This document shows positions 49,128 to 59,530 of a stretch of 64,000 bases of DNA, in pieces (the stretch's first letter is position 1; every line of letters begins with the position of its first letter). The stretch comes from Melastoma dodecandrum. Its lineage: Eukaryota > Streptophyta > Magnoliopsida > Myrtales > Melastomataceae. The stretch is from positions 1,240,001 through 1,304,000 of the forward strand of contig JARUPY010000087.1 in assembly GCA_029817715.1 (NCBI GenBank). Reading direction: 5' to 3'. The position numbers were made by a program, and so were the translations under genes. The notes beneath the pieces were generated by a model, which was not told the DNA's origin, made no database searches, and worked only from the letters and a program-made list of their open reading frames with translations.

Positions 49128-49938
49128 CTACAACAAGATTGACAACGCACTACTTCTCTCACTCTGATCATGACCATGCCTCTTAAAGCCCGTATTCTTA
49201 GAAGCACCGGGGTGAAAACGCTTAGAGTGCTTCTTACTCTTCACAAAAGAAGGTCTAGAAGAAGACACAAGAAATGCACTCTCACTCTTCTCCCTCTTAA
49301 GTTTCTCCTCCTCCGCCATACACTTACTAATGAGATCATTGATAGTCCAACTCTCGTTTTGGGAAATAAAGGCAGTTTTGATCTGAGAGAAATTCAGAGG
49401 CAAGGAATTGAGCGCATGAAGAATGATGAATTTATCTGGGAGGGGAATCTCAAGGCTTTTTAGTTTGGACTAGAGGGAAATCATTTTTAGAATATAGTCT
49501 CTCACTCCTCCCACATTGTCATAAGACATACTCGTCAGCTTTTTCAACAGGACACTAGATTCAGCCATATCGCGTTCAAGGTACCTATCTCCAAGAGCAG
49601 TGAACAACTCCTTAGCAGTGGAAGCCTCGGGTAACCCACTCAACAGATGTTCTGAAATTGATCTCCTCACGGCTAGAAGACTCATATAGTTCGAATGCTC
49701 CCACTTGCTAAAGTACTCCCTTTCCATTGGTACTAGCCTCAGTAAGCGGAGCAGGGCGATCCACTCGCAAGGCTAAATCCAGATTTACAAATCCTAGGGC
49801 ATACAGAAGCTCATCCTTCCACTTATTGAAATTAGATCCATTTAGGACCTCAACTACGCCAACACCGGTATTGTTCAATGCAAGAGTGACTGAAACAAGA
49901 GGAACAAATACATGAGTGAACATAACAGCAATAGTCAT
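49128..49938 (-). pseudogene. Copia-type gag, broken
   Basis: Minus strand. The N-terminal part reads VEVLNGSNFNKWKDELLYAL and LALRVDRPAPLTEAS; a frameshift near 49720 leads to SKWEHSNYMSLLAVRRSI, LFTALGDRYLERDMAESS, LLKKLTSMSYDNVGGVRDYI. After KMISL a TAG interrupts, then PLNFSQIKTAFISQNESW, LISKCMAEEEKLKRE and a basic tail (KSKKHSKRFHPGASK). The order matches the UBN2-type gag polyprotein of copia elements; no zinc knuckle was found. Gag normally assembles the virus-like particle in the cytoplasm. Confidence 0.85.
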
Positions 49939-49986
49939 TTACATAGACTATCAACCAGAGAGCCTCAAACAACGCCAAATGCAGTA

Positions 49987-50310
49987 AATCCAACACCTTT
50001 GGGCAGAAGGACCCCACACCAGCAAAGTCAAGACACTCTAGCAACCCTCAACAAGTCCGAGAAAATCCCACCTGTCACTTTGAGTGAGCCGCTTTGGAAG
50101 CCAAGCACTCAAAGCACAAATATGAGATAACTCACTTGCTGAGAACACGCGCGATTGTAAGAAAGCCCGGTTGTCACTCAGGTCGAGTCGCTTTGGCAAC
50201 CAAACGACCAGAGCACAAAGCCAAAAGCCGCTTACCCTTAATGCACATGCCCGTGAGATGACCCACCTGTCACCGAAAACGAGCCACTTTGGCAGCCAAA
50301 CGCTTACGGC
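49987..50310. repeat. Leader repeats between PBS and gag (~97-bp period)
   Basis: Three tandem cores with TGTCAC, CGAG(C/T)C(A/G)CTTTGGCA(A/G)CC, AAACG, and AGCACAAA or GGCACAAA. Each core has partly complementary arms around the CTTTGG centre and could fold in RNA, so a packaging or dimerisation role is conceivable but unproven. Confidence 0.7.
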
Positions 50311-50429
50311 ACAAATGTGAGAACTCCGACAAGTTCACTCACAAAGATCACATGTTCCCTTAGTCACATATGTACGCTCAATAATAACCCTTTTTTTATT
50401 TTTTTATTTTTTATTTTTTTATTTTTTTT

Positions 50430-50505
50430 TAAGGGACTTCCGCAGCTGCGGAATCGGTAGCAGAATGTTCCGCAGCTGCGGAATGATCCGCCGCAGCTGC
50501 GGAGG
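50430..50505. repeat. CCGCAGCTGCGG palindromes
   Basis: Three copies of 'ccgcagctgcgg' (starting at about 50440, 50471 and 50492) within 75 bp, next to a T-rich tract at 50391-50430. They lie in the leader of the LTR element. Each is a perfect palindrome. Confidence 0.85.
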
Positions 50506-50638
50506 GACGTCTGTTCGTCTTCCTCTAAACCTAATTTCGCGAAAACCGATCCTAATCACCAGAATCGATCCCAAATCGCGAAATCTTTTCAGAAATACAT
50601 AATCAAACTTCGTGCGGATCCCAAATCGACAAACGGTT

Positions 50639-50650
50639 GCTCTGATACCA
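50639..50650 (-). other. Primer binding site, initiator tRNA-Met type
   Basis: TGGTATCAGAGC on the minus strand, two bases inside the 5' LTR end (TTACA). This is the usual plant copia PBS and fixes the element's orientation as minus. Confidence 0.93.
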
Positions 50651-50652
50651 CA

Positions 50653-51176
50653 TGTAAGAATGATCAATCCAATCCAGGATCACCGCAGTCGAATTTAGGA
50701 CACAATAATGTGCGGAAAACAGAGTCACATACCTGGCGCTAACGTACCTTTATAATAATCCGATTATCAATCCTTTAGCACAATCCATATTCCAGAATCA
50801 TAGCCCAACGAGATCTGCAAAATACAAGGTGAAGTCGGTGATCTAGGTCTTCCTCTCCCTGACTTGCCGACGGCCGATGGAGCACCTCTATTAGGGTTAG
50901 GACAAGTGGGAGAGGAGACCTAGCACTTGTTAATATAAAGTGTGACGGGCCCTTCCATCACGGGCTTACGTCAACACACTGGGCCTACACCGAATGCCGT
51001 CCAGCCCACATCAATAACAAAAAACCGAGATGTCGCAAAAGCCCATAAATCACCCAAAACCAAAAGGGGCTATCATGCATTGTCTCATATATCGTAATAC
51101 AGCCTATTTTATAAAAACTGAAATCAGTAATTGATTATAGCCCAATAAGAATTTTATAAAATAAAATAATAAAGGT
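50653..51176 (-). repeat. 5' LTR (outer end truncated)
   Basis: Matches 44998-45536 but stops at 'ataataaagg' and lacks the outer terminus ending 'attctaaca'. The next base belongs to the duplicated flank. Confidence 0.93.
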
Positions 51177-51487
51177 TAATGTTAGTACCTCGCAGGTTTC
51201 TCTAGACGCGACACTTCTCTTGCTTAGTGTCATGGCACGTCTATATCCCAACTTCTCCCAAAGCCTTAGGCACGTTTACCACGCCACAGTGCAGCCAAGT
51301 CCTTCAAGCCTCTTTAAGGCTCGGTCACAACTTATACTTTGGACACTAATTTTCTGCACACACCAGCAAATCGATTACCAAACAACTTATGTCAATACCT
51401 CACTATATTCCCCTGAACATAGCCATTCTCTTGCCCATTGTCCGTCGGTACTCCTCCCGACCGCTCCACCAAGTCTGCAGTGAGTCC
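51177..51487. repeat. Flank duplication, right copy (311 bp)
   Basis: Same length as 44687-44997 and nearly identical, but followed by 'gccataccacagtgcgg', not by the LTR. The sequence 'aagtctgcagtgagtccgcc' across its right end therefore looks like the uninterrupted pre-insertion site. Confidence 0.95.
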
Positions 51488-52849
51488 GCCATACCACAGT
51501 GCGGCCAAATCCTTCGCGTCCTCACTCATTTCTAGCATAGTTTGCACCTAAGGCAAAAGCCTTCTGCAACCGAATGTTTAACACCCAAAGAAACAAAAAG
51601 GCTCACAACACTCAAGATACAATACAAGATCACCAGTCTCTCTCGCGCTTTTCCTAACTAATAAGAAAAAATATCTTATACAAACTACAAAATGTACAAA
51701 AGGAAAATTGCTAACACAAGGTTTTGCAAAACAAGGAAATAAATTGTCTTTGAAATAGATCGCTTCCTCATTATAAGAGACTCTTTGCAGTAATTGGGGA
51801 TCAGTTATTTCATATTATCGTGATTGTGTTCTTGATCCCAAAGAGATAGTGCTTGCAGAATGATCTGAGATATATGTTCCATCAGGCTTATATACGTGAA
51901 AATATTATTTTTCATAGTTGGCAAACCATCTGTATACAGACACAAGTGGGATGTGTCCATATTTAGATGGCTCATCATTTGTCATGATTCATAATGAATA
52001 TGAACGTATTTGGGTGCAAGAGAAAAGGTTGATCGATTGTTGGATAATCCCAAATCAATCTACAAGATATTAGTTTCCATATTTGAAGGGATTTGTTTTC
52101 CCATAAAGATATATATCAATTCACATGAAAATAAATCATTAATCAAATTAATTTAAGCTATTTTGATTTACGTAATATACTATGTATATATTTAATTAAT
52201 CAGATTACAAATTAAATAATTGATTATAGTTAATTAGGTTATAGAAGGTGTACTGAAGTATGATTGTCCCTATAGGTTCTTACTTTCTACATAGGAGAAA
52301 CTTATCTAATGTAATCAAAATCATTCTAACATAATTATGTGTTTTGTATTAATAAACTATTAGGGTGGTGATGAAAGAAAAGAAAAGGGAGAAACAATTT
52401 TCAAGAATGGAGAAACAATCAGGAGAATAAAGCGTTGCTGTTTAACAGGAGGAAATTGTATCCAACCGCTCATGTAGAAAAGAAGATAACTAATGTAGAA
52501 TATAACAATGATAATGTTGTAAATGTAATTCGTACTAAAAACCTTGCTTCATACCCTTCTTTATTATCCTATGAAACAATTTAAATATTGTAAACAGTTT
52601 AGAACTCTAAAATCCTTACGCTTTGAAATCTTGTGAAGCTTAAGGCATAAATAGTAAATATGAAAAATCACAGTTCTTTGTTATACTCCATTATACAAAA
52701 TCGTAATTTTAGGAGTTGATATAGCTTTCAAAGTCTTAAGTTCATAGGAAATTTGAGAGTCGATGCGAAGATTTCGTAAGAATGTGAAATGGTTCTTGAA
52801 GAATAATTATAATTTTCGTAAATGAAAAAGGTGATACCTTGTGAGTAAT
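51488..52849. other. Intergenic, no gene recognised
   Basis: Starts with 'cataccacagtgcggccaaa', which resembles 'cgccacagtgcagccaag' within the flank duplication, so the flanking sequence has its own internal repeat. The rest is AT-rich without a supported frame. Confidence 0.4.
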
Positions 52850-53760
52850 ACTTTGCTGTAAATGAGTTTTAAATGCAACAATTTATTTGTAGTATTAAGT
52901 TTTATTTTCGCAAATTAATCCTTTAAATACTTAAAAAATATTGCTGAAAAAGTTTCTTTATAATTTGCACTTGCAAATTATATCCCATTAATTATATCTT
53001 TTCTTTTCACTCGTTCAATGAATTAGAATAATCATAAAGATTGCTTCTGTTATTTTTGTTGAAATATATTCTTATTAATAACGTCTTTATATTCCATGTA
53101 ATATTTGTATTATGTTCTTAAGTAATATTTCTTAGGCAAAATATTTAATTTTGACTTCAAATATAGTTCAAATTTTATTTTGTATAAACAACTTCTGTTT
53201 TTTTAGGTGTTTGCTCTGAGCTTCACTGTCCCAGGTGTTCGATTTTTAAGGTTTCCGTGATTTGGGTTTCCTTTTTTTTTCGATTTAATTTAATTTTATT
53301 CAATTTTTTTGGATTTGTTTTCTAAATGCTACGTTAAGACCTGAAATAAAACGAATGTTATAAATCAGGCCACATATGGAAAGATATTAAAGTTGTCGAG
53401 ACAGATAAAATTTAACATATTTGAGGCAAGAGACGGATATTTTGTTTATTTCTTAGGTAACAAATGATTTGCTTTATCTCGAACAAGCACTCACTGATTT
53501 GATGTAATATATTGGGTATTTTCCATTTATTGATTTTAATTGTATAATCCTTTGATTTCTATGTAATAAACTGTTCATTTATTTTACGATACGTCACTGA
53601 GTTGTATGTGCCTTGGTTGGCCCAGTGTATCTGGCTTGGTTTATTTTTGGGCAATATTTTATTTTATTTTTTTGGTATATGTTTATATCTTTAACAGGTC
53701 GGAACAAAATCTGAATGCTTACCATTGATTGGGGTGAGACAAAACGGGGTTAAGTTATTC
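52850..53760. repeat. Segmental duplication, right copy (5' part)
   Basis: Counterpart of 36596-38345 without the MITE. Order and orientation are conserved up to the metalloproteinase. Its last shared block is 'ggggttaagttat'. Confidence 0.75.
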
Positions 53761-54368
53761 TTTTAATAATAATAATAATATAAAAATTGACTAAAATTGA
53801 TATAAAGAATAGTCCTCTCAAACATCAAGAATTCTAACATCTCACTGTAGTCCTGAAACATATAAATAAATCTTAGTGTTCTTTATTCCTTTTCCGTTTT
53901 ATCAATCTTTAACAAATAAATATATTTACATATTATTCTTGGACGGCCCACCGTTGAATATGAACTTTCTAAAGAAATGATTTTGGATGTCTAATTACAA
54001 AGATAATGGCAATCAACGTTGGTTTGTAGAAAATAATAAGTGGCTTCAATTCTCCTAATTATTAAATTTTGTGAGTATTTCTACCGCAAAAGCATTAATT
54101 ATAATAATTATTTGTCAAAAAGGCAACATTATCAATTTAAGGAGCCCGTGATCAACGCTCTAGCATTAATACGAAATTTTCGTAAATTCCTGAAAATAAA
54201 ACATACATCCTCCGGATATTTCTATTTTTATTTCCTCCTACTTTTTAATGATTTACCCGAGAATTATGGAAGTTTAGTTTGGAATTTAATAGGGAATTTA
54301 ATCTAATTAAAATTTTCGTGTTCGATATATATTATCATCAGGTGGATGAACTCATAAGTATCAAAGAC

Positions 54369-55169
54369 ATGGCCCCAATTGTTTTCCTTCTCTTACTGTC
54401 CATAATAAACCCCAGTCTTGAACTCGATGCCATTAGCTTCGCAAGGAATCATCTCAAGGCCTTTGGCTACTTGTCAGTCGATTATACCTCGCTTGATGAC
54501 ACCAACGACGAGGCATTGGTGTCTGCCCTGAGGACTTACCAAACGTTCTACAGATTGAACGTCACAGGAAGATTGGAGCCCGACACATTGACGAGCATGA
54601 CGCGGCCTCGTTGCGGTGTTCCCGACTTTCCCTCCAAGGATCCAGCTCACAACATCACGCCGCAGTATTCTTTATTGCCAGGAAATCCGTCTCATCCACC
54701 TCACAGAAGGCGTCTCACGTATGCGATCAGCACCCCTGAGATCGTCCCTGAGGATAGCCTAAGGGCGGCACTCTCGAGCGCATTCTCGAAATGGTCAGCC
54801 GAGACGAGATTCAAATTCCACGAGGATTACCGAGTGCGAGACCCGGATGTTCACATAGGGTTCTACACTCGCGATCACGGGGATCGCAACCCCTTCGACG
54901 GGCCCCGTGGCATTCTAGCTCACGCGTCCCCTCCAAGAATCAATGGACGGTTCCATTACGATGGGGATGAGCAATGGAGCGTTAACCCAAGTGCCGACCA
55001 GTATGACCTGGAATCTGTCGCATTGCATGAGATAGGGCACCTTCTCGGGCTCGGTCATAGCGCTGTCCCAAGCGCAGTGATGTTTGCCAGTTTTTCACGA
55101 GGGGATATCAAGAGGGTTCTTCAACCTGATGATATCGAAGGCATTCGTGCCTTGTACCCTCAAGGATAG
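54369..55169 (+). CDS. Matrix metalloproteinase (matrixin), secreted
   Basis: Single-exon gene of 266 codons. I chose the ATG at 54369 and not the in-frame one at 54279, because it begins a good signal peptide (PIVFLLLLSIINPSL) and matches the paralogue start. Residues about 22-78 form the peptidoglycan-binding-like pro-domain. PRCGVPD (Cys82) is the cysteine switch that holds the zymogen inactive. The catalytic domain follows, with structural metal ligands in YTRDHGDRNPFDGPRG, LAHA and RFHYDGDEQW. The zinc site is HEIGHLLGLGH (His220, Glu221, His224, His230), with the Met-turn at Met238. It cleaves extracellular or cell-surface proteins. It ends at ALYPQG without the GPI-anchor signal many plant matrixins carry, so it is probably soluble. 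Gly-to-Arg changes in HGDR and GPRG may affect calcium or zinc binding. Confidence 0.93.
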   Translation: MAPIVFLLLLSIINPSLELDAISFARNHLKAFGYLSVDYTSLDDTNDEALVSALRTYQTFYRLNVTGRLEPDTLTSMTRPRCGVPDFPSKDPAHNITPQYSLLPGNPSHPPHRRRLTYAISTPEIVPEDSLRAALSSAFSKWSAETRFKFHEDYRVRDPDVHIGFYTRDHGDRNPFDGPRGILAHASPPRINGRFHYDGDEQWSVNPSADQYDLESVALHEIGHLLGLGHSAVPSAVMFASFSRGDIKRVLQPDDIEGIRALYPQG

Positions 55170-55513
55170 TTTTTGGCGATAACATTCGGACAAGATGGTC
55201 TTGGTTTCTGATTTTGATGTTGTCGGAAACCTTTAGTTTATTGCTTTTTATCAATAAGTGTATTGATTCACCAAAGCAAACTGTTCTTCCATGATCGTGT
55301 GAATCCCCGAATATTATACCCATAAAGCATCAAAACCTTTATTAAATATTCTGCATATAGAGATAAATGGGAAGATAAAATTTAAGATAAAATTTTTGCC
55401 TTACAGTCATTAACATACTTCCTTATTCACAGCCAGCCATTGGAATTTAATATTTATTTTGAGCAATAATCCTAATCCATTTCATATCCTATCTAAATAA
55501 TTATCATCATATC

Positions 55514-55676
55514 GATGGATTCATTGTATAAAAGACATGGCCCGGTGTCATTAGCTTTGCAAGGGATTATCTCAAGTCCTTTGGCTACTTGTCGGCCAAA
55601 ATTATATATACCTCACTTGACAACAACTATGACGAACCCAGATTTGCACATAGGATTCTACAATTGAAATCACGGA
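55514..55676 (+). pseudogene. Matrix metalloproteinase relic with internal deletion
   Basis: Follows the intact gene by about 350 bp. Its upstream sequence ('attatcatcatatcgatgga') and start ('agacatggcccggtgtcat') match the paralogues. It reads GVISFARDYLKSFGYLSA, an inserted 'attatata', then YTSLDNNYDE. It jumps straight to PDLHIGFYN, a stop, then NHGD in the catalytic domain. The rest is missing, so about 340 bp were deleted in between and the 3' half was lost. Confidence 0.85.
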
Positions 55677-56726
55677 GATGTGCAGCCGTGCGTCACAAAA
55701 TCGTTGGTATTTGGTGTGTCCATATTGAGGTGTCAGTCGGACACACAAGTATTGTTGTGTCCACAAGAAGGAGGGTACTAGGCGTGTATGGTAATATCAG
55801 AGCGCCGGTTCATTCACAAAAATGTTGTTGTGGCCACATGAAATTTTAGTGTCGCCACACCGCCTGACGAACCCATTAACAATAACACGTTTGTGTGTAG
55901 ATTGCAATGCTGAAAGAATGGAATATAATTTAAATAAATGTGTATGATCAAGGAAAATAGTTATTTGGAATTGGAGACGTTATCACATAGAGAACACAAA
56001 CCTTTGTGTTTTGTAGTTCACACCATTTGACGAACGACTGTTTGTATTTTAGGGGTTGATTCTTAAGAATCTTGTCCCCTTGGCGTTCTGGGAAGGAGTA
56101 CAACATGTTTAGTACCTCTCTTTACAACCTCGGCGTAGTTTTACGCATATTAGTTTTATGCATTATTCCCTCAAAGGTCGTGGACAAATGGAATCAATCG
56201 TATGTTGATTATTCAAAAATTAATCAAACGTATTGGCAACGAATAACAGAAATCATAAACTTTTGTTGTATCTACAAATAAAAATATCCTTTTTAAAAGT
56301 CAAATTACAATGAAAAAGCAAATCCAATTAACATTGTTGTCGTTCCATTCCATTTCTTTTGGGAAATCTGATGGGTACATTGCATTTATTTATTTATTTC
56401 CATTGATAAGATACAAATTGGATTATTCAACGAAAAAATCGAGTTAAAAAAAAAAAAAGAAATGATTGATTCAGACCTTCCGAATTCATTGTCAAAAAGG
56501 GTAACAGAAGAAGATTCGAGGGGGGTGTTCACAGGACAAGTGCATCCCTATTTCCCCCCTCTAAAAGGATTCGGGTGAACAGCAAAATAGGGGCTCGAAG
56601 TCAATAATCAAATCAAATTTCTTTTATTCGGCGGGTAAAAAAAGAAATGATATAATATATATATATAGAGAGAGAGAGAGAGACGTAAAAAAAAGGGGGT
56701 CAATTATTCTTTTTAATCTGGTTATC
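55677..56726. other. PGK 3' flank and spacer
   Basis: No gene recognised. It contains TGTGTCC/TGTGGCCAC words near 55720-55860, and an (AT)n(AG)n microsatellite at about 56651-56684. Confidence 0.45.
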
Positions 56727-59216
56727 TCAGACGGCTACAGGGACTGCCTCATCAAGGGCAATCACCCCTGGAAGCTCTTTCCCCTCCAATAACTCCAGAC
56801 TCGCACCCCCTCCCGTCGATATGTGGCTCATTACGTCCGCCACCCCCACTTTCTCGACCGCTGCCACTGAGTCGCCCCCTCCGATGATCGTTGTCACCCC
56901 TTTCCCACTAAGCTCCGCCAGCTTCTTTGTCACTGCCTGTTCCCAACGCCCAAACATATATCAGTTCAAAACACTTCATGTGCTATATAATTGAATAGTA
57001 CTTCACATTTTATCATTCCCTCCATCTTTCCATATGAAGTGGGAAGGGATGTTGCGTGGTTATAACTCCATGTTATGGTAATGAAAAATTAGGGTATAAG
57101 CTAAAACCGGAACTAAATGAACCAAGAGCAATCTCACCTCAGTTCCAACGGCAAACTTGTCGAACTCGAACACACCCATGGGTCCATTCCAGATAACGGT
57201 TTTGGTAGTCTCCAGAGCATCATTGAACAGTTTAACAGAGTCTGGACCAATATCCAATCCCATCCAGCCTACAGGGATACCAGATGCTGGCACAATCTGG
57301 AGTAAACAACCGAATTTCAGAAACAGTTTTCAAAGAAGATAAGGCTTTCCACTGAAGCGAGACGAGTATAATTTGATTAAAAAACAAAACCGGAAAAATG
57401 TTCCTTGCTGATAACACAAATGTGTTGTTCTGAATTCAATACGTTTACACAAAAATTATCAGATTACCTTGCTATTGGCATCGGGTGCAAACTTGTCGGC
57501 TACGACCACATCAGTAGGAAGCAACAGAGAAACTCCCTTTGCCTTAGCCTTTTCGAGGAGCAAGGTGGCCAACTCCAGCTTATCATCTTCTACCAAGGAC
57601 GAACCCACAGACAGACCTTGTGCCTTGTAAAATGTGAAGATCATGCCTCCACCCAAGAGCAGAATATCACATTTCTCCAGAAGTGACTCGATCACTCCAA
57701 TCTTGGATGAGACCTTCGAACCACCAACAATCGCCGCAAATGGCCTATTTGGGCTTGAGACAGCACCAACAAGGTAGTCTAGTTCCTGATAGAAGGAGGA
57801 GAAGGTCACTATGGGTATACATCAAGAAACGTTTTAACAGACTGCATGAAAGGGAGGAAGATTTGCAAGTATAGACTTCGGTTTTCTAGGAATATTCTGG
57901 AACATATTTTCCCAATTCTAAGCAGGTGAGCAAAGAGAGGCTATCTCAAGCTGCGGGTCATTGCCTCATCCAACTAATCAGAAAGCCAGCATTCTCAATG
58001 TGATTGTAGACAACACAAAATTCATCATCAACCCCCCAATTAGTGCCATCCTCTTGTATCATACACAACCATATGTTCTATGGGGTATAGCCCTCAGGGA
58101 AACAATTCACAGATGATTCACAATCTTCTCATCTGACTACGTGGAGCTGTCCTATCTTTGGTGCCAAGATTACCTCATTTGAATTGCGACCCAGTAGGTG
58201 AGTATGAATTTCTTGAGATACAAAGTCACAAACCAAACATTTCTTGATCGTGCAGAAGAAAATGTATATAGGGGCTGGAATGTGGGACCTTTTGCAAGAG
58301 GAAGCCGGCGACAGAGGGCTTCAAGAACTTTGTGACCCCCTCAGTTGAAGCATGGGCCCTGTGTGCTGTCCCAAATGCATCGTTAACGTACAGATCAGCC
58401 AATGCTGAGAGCTTCTTCGCGAACTCGGGGTCGTTCTTCTCCTCCTCCTTGTAAAACCTGACATTCTCAAGAAGTAGCACACCGCCTTCAGGGAGGGAAG
58501 CAACCTGCTTCTCCACCTCAGGGCCAATGCAATCGTCTGCTTTTACGACCTGCGCAAACAGGGTGGGCAAATGAAACACCAGGAATCCGGCCGTGACAGC
58601 AAATCTCGGGTCCCTACCTGAAACCCGAGGAGTTCGGATAGCCTGGGGACGAGAGGAGCGAGGCTGTATTTCGGGGTGACGCCCTTGGGTCGTCCCTGGA
58701 AACACGAACAAAGGAAGGGACGTCCGTTAGGTCAGCCACACAGCAAAATGAATCAACGAGTGAAACAGCAGAGGCGAGGAAAGGGATAGGGACCAAGTGG
58801 CTGGAGAGGATGACTTTGGCGCCGTTCTGGGTGAGGTACTTGATGGTGGGGATGGCGGCTCGAACCCTGGTGTCGTCGGTGATGTTCTGGCTGTCGTCGA
58901 GGGGGACGTTGAGGTCAGCCCGGACGAACACCTTCTTGCCCTTGAGGTCAGCAGCGGTCAAATCACCGACGCTCTTCTTGGCCATGGAGACGACCCCTCT
59001 GCAGGCGGACTTACAGCCAAAGGAACGGAGCCTGGAGGCGACGTGGAGGGCGAAGAGGGGGTCGGAGGCAGAGAAGCCAAGGCGCCTGGGATCGCGGAGG
59101 CGGAGTCCGGAGTGGGTGGTGGGGAAGTGGAGGAAGGAGGAGGAGGAGGAGACAGCAGGGTTGGCGGAGGAGCCGGAGCGGAGAAGGGAAACCGTGGCCG
59201 GAGCCGATGCCGCCAT
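56727..59216 (-). CDS. PGK: Phosphoglycerate kinase, chloroplastic
   Basis: Six exons on the minus strand: 59216-58794, 58695-58618, 58549-58289, 57785-57468, 57296-57138 and 56936-56727, all introns GT-AG and all in phase 0. They encode 482 residues, the usual length for plastid PGK. The enzyme interconverts 1,3-bisphosphoglycerate/ADP and 3-phosphoglycerate/ATP in the Calvin cycle. Residues 1 to about 75 are a Ser/Arg-rich transit peptide; the mature start is near [11 protein letters not shown]. Visible sites are RADLNVPLD (99-107), SSHLGRPKG (138-146), [36 protein letters not shown] (272-282), [25 protein letters not shown] and [11 protein letters not shown] (432-442) with [13 protein letters not shown]. 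No frame damage, so it should be functional. Confidence 0.96.
57786..58288 (-). other. PGK intron 3 (503 bp)
   Basis: Longest intron of the gene, between the FLLQK and ELDYLVG exons. Donor GTCCCA, acceptor TATCAG. No internal gene. Confidence 0.9.
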
Positions 59217-59530
59217 GGCAGGGGGATGTTTATGCGTAAGGTAGTTAAGTTAGTAAAAGAGGGTGGGGGAGGTCCTCTCAAGTCCACTCACACCGGAAAC
59301 AACGATCTCTCCTTCTTTCCTTCCTGTGAATATGAATGGGATTGAAGGAGAGAGTGGGTGGACGGAAATATCGATGGCAAAAAGAAAGGATGAGGGAGTG
59401 GGGACGGGCTTTATCGTTGACGAGAGGTCCATCTCTCCCCCCCCCCCTCCCTTACCTTTCCCGGAACTGAACTCCCCGCCGTTACCCCTCCGGTGGCACG
59501 TCCAAAGTCCCAAAGGGGCTGTTTGGTTTT
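59217..59530 (-). promoter_or_regulatory. PGK 5' UTR and proximal promoter
   Basis: No clear TATA box. On the minus strand there is a purine-rich run (GGGGGGGGGAGAG, complement of about 59428-59450) and an ACGT-core element (GGACGTGCC, about 59495-59503) that resembles G-box/ABRE-type sites common in photosynthesis gene promoters. Function inferred. Confidence 0.4.

Larger units (their letters stand above)
44998..51176 (-). mobile_element. Non-autonomous Ty1/copia LTR element (gag only), minus strand
   Basis: The element reads right to left: 5' LTR 51176-50653, PBS 50650-50639, repeat-rich leader to about 49990, gag 49938-49128, a long non-coding interior, PPT 45547-45537 and 3' LTR 45536-44998. 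Total about 6.2 kb. The interior shows no integrase, reverse transcriptase or RNase H motif (no YVDD, no DSGA), so it would depend on helper proteins. Gag itself is frameshifted and has a stop. The LTRs differ at roughly 20 sites by eye, so insertion is not very recent. Confidence 0.88.

Noticed and set aside
44687..51487. 311-bp repeats as the LTRs or target-site duplication of the element
   Set aside because: True LTRs with TG...CA ends, PBS and PPT lie inside them, target duplications of copia elements are a few bases, and the 311-bp copies are far more similar to each other than the LTRs are.
54279..54368. Upstream in-frame ATG as the start of the intact metalloproteinase
   Set aside because: It would put 30 charged or polar residues before the signal peptide, and the sister gene begins at the MAP position.
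58797..59345. 182-codon Gly/Glu-rich frame on the plus strand over PGK exon 1
   Set aside because: Antisense shadow of the GC-rich transit-peptide exon.
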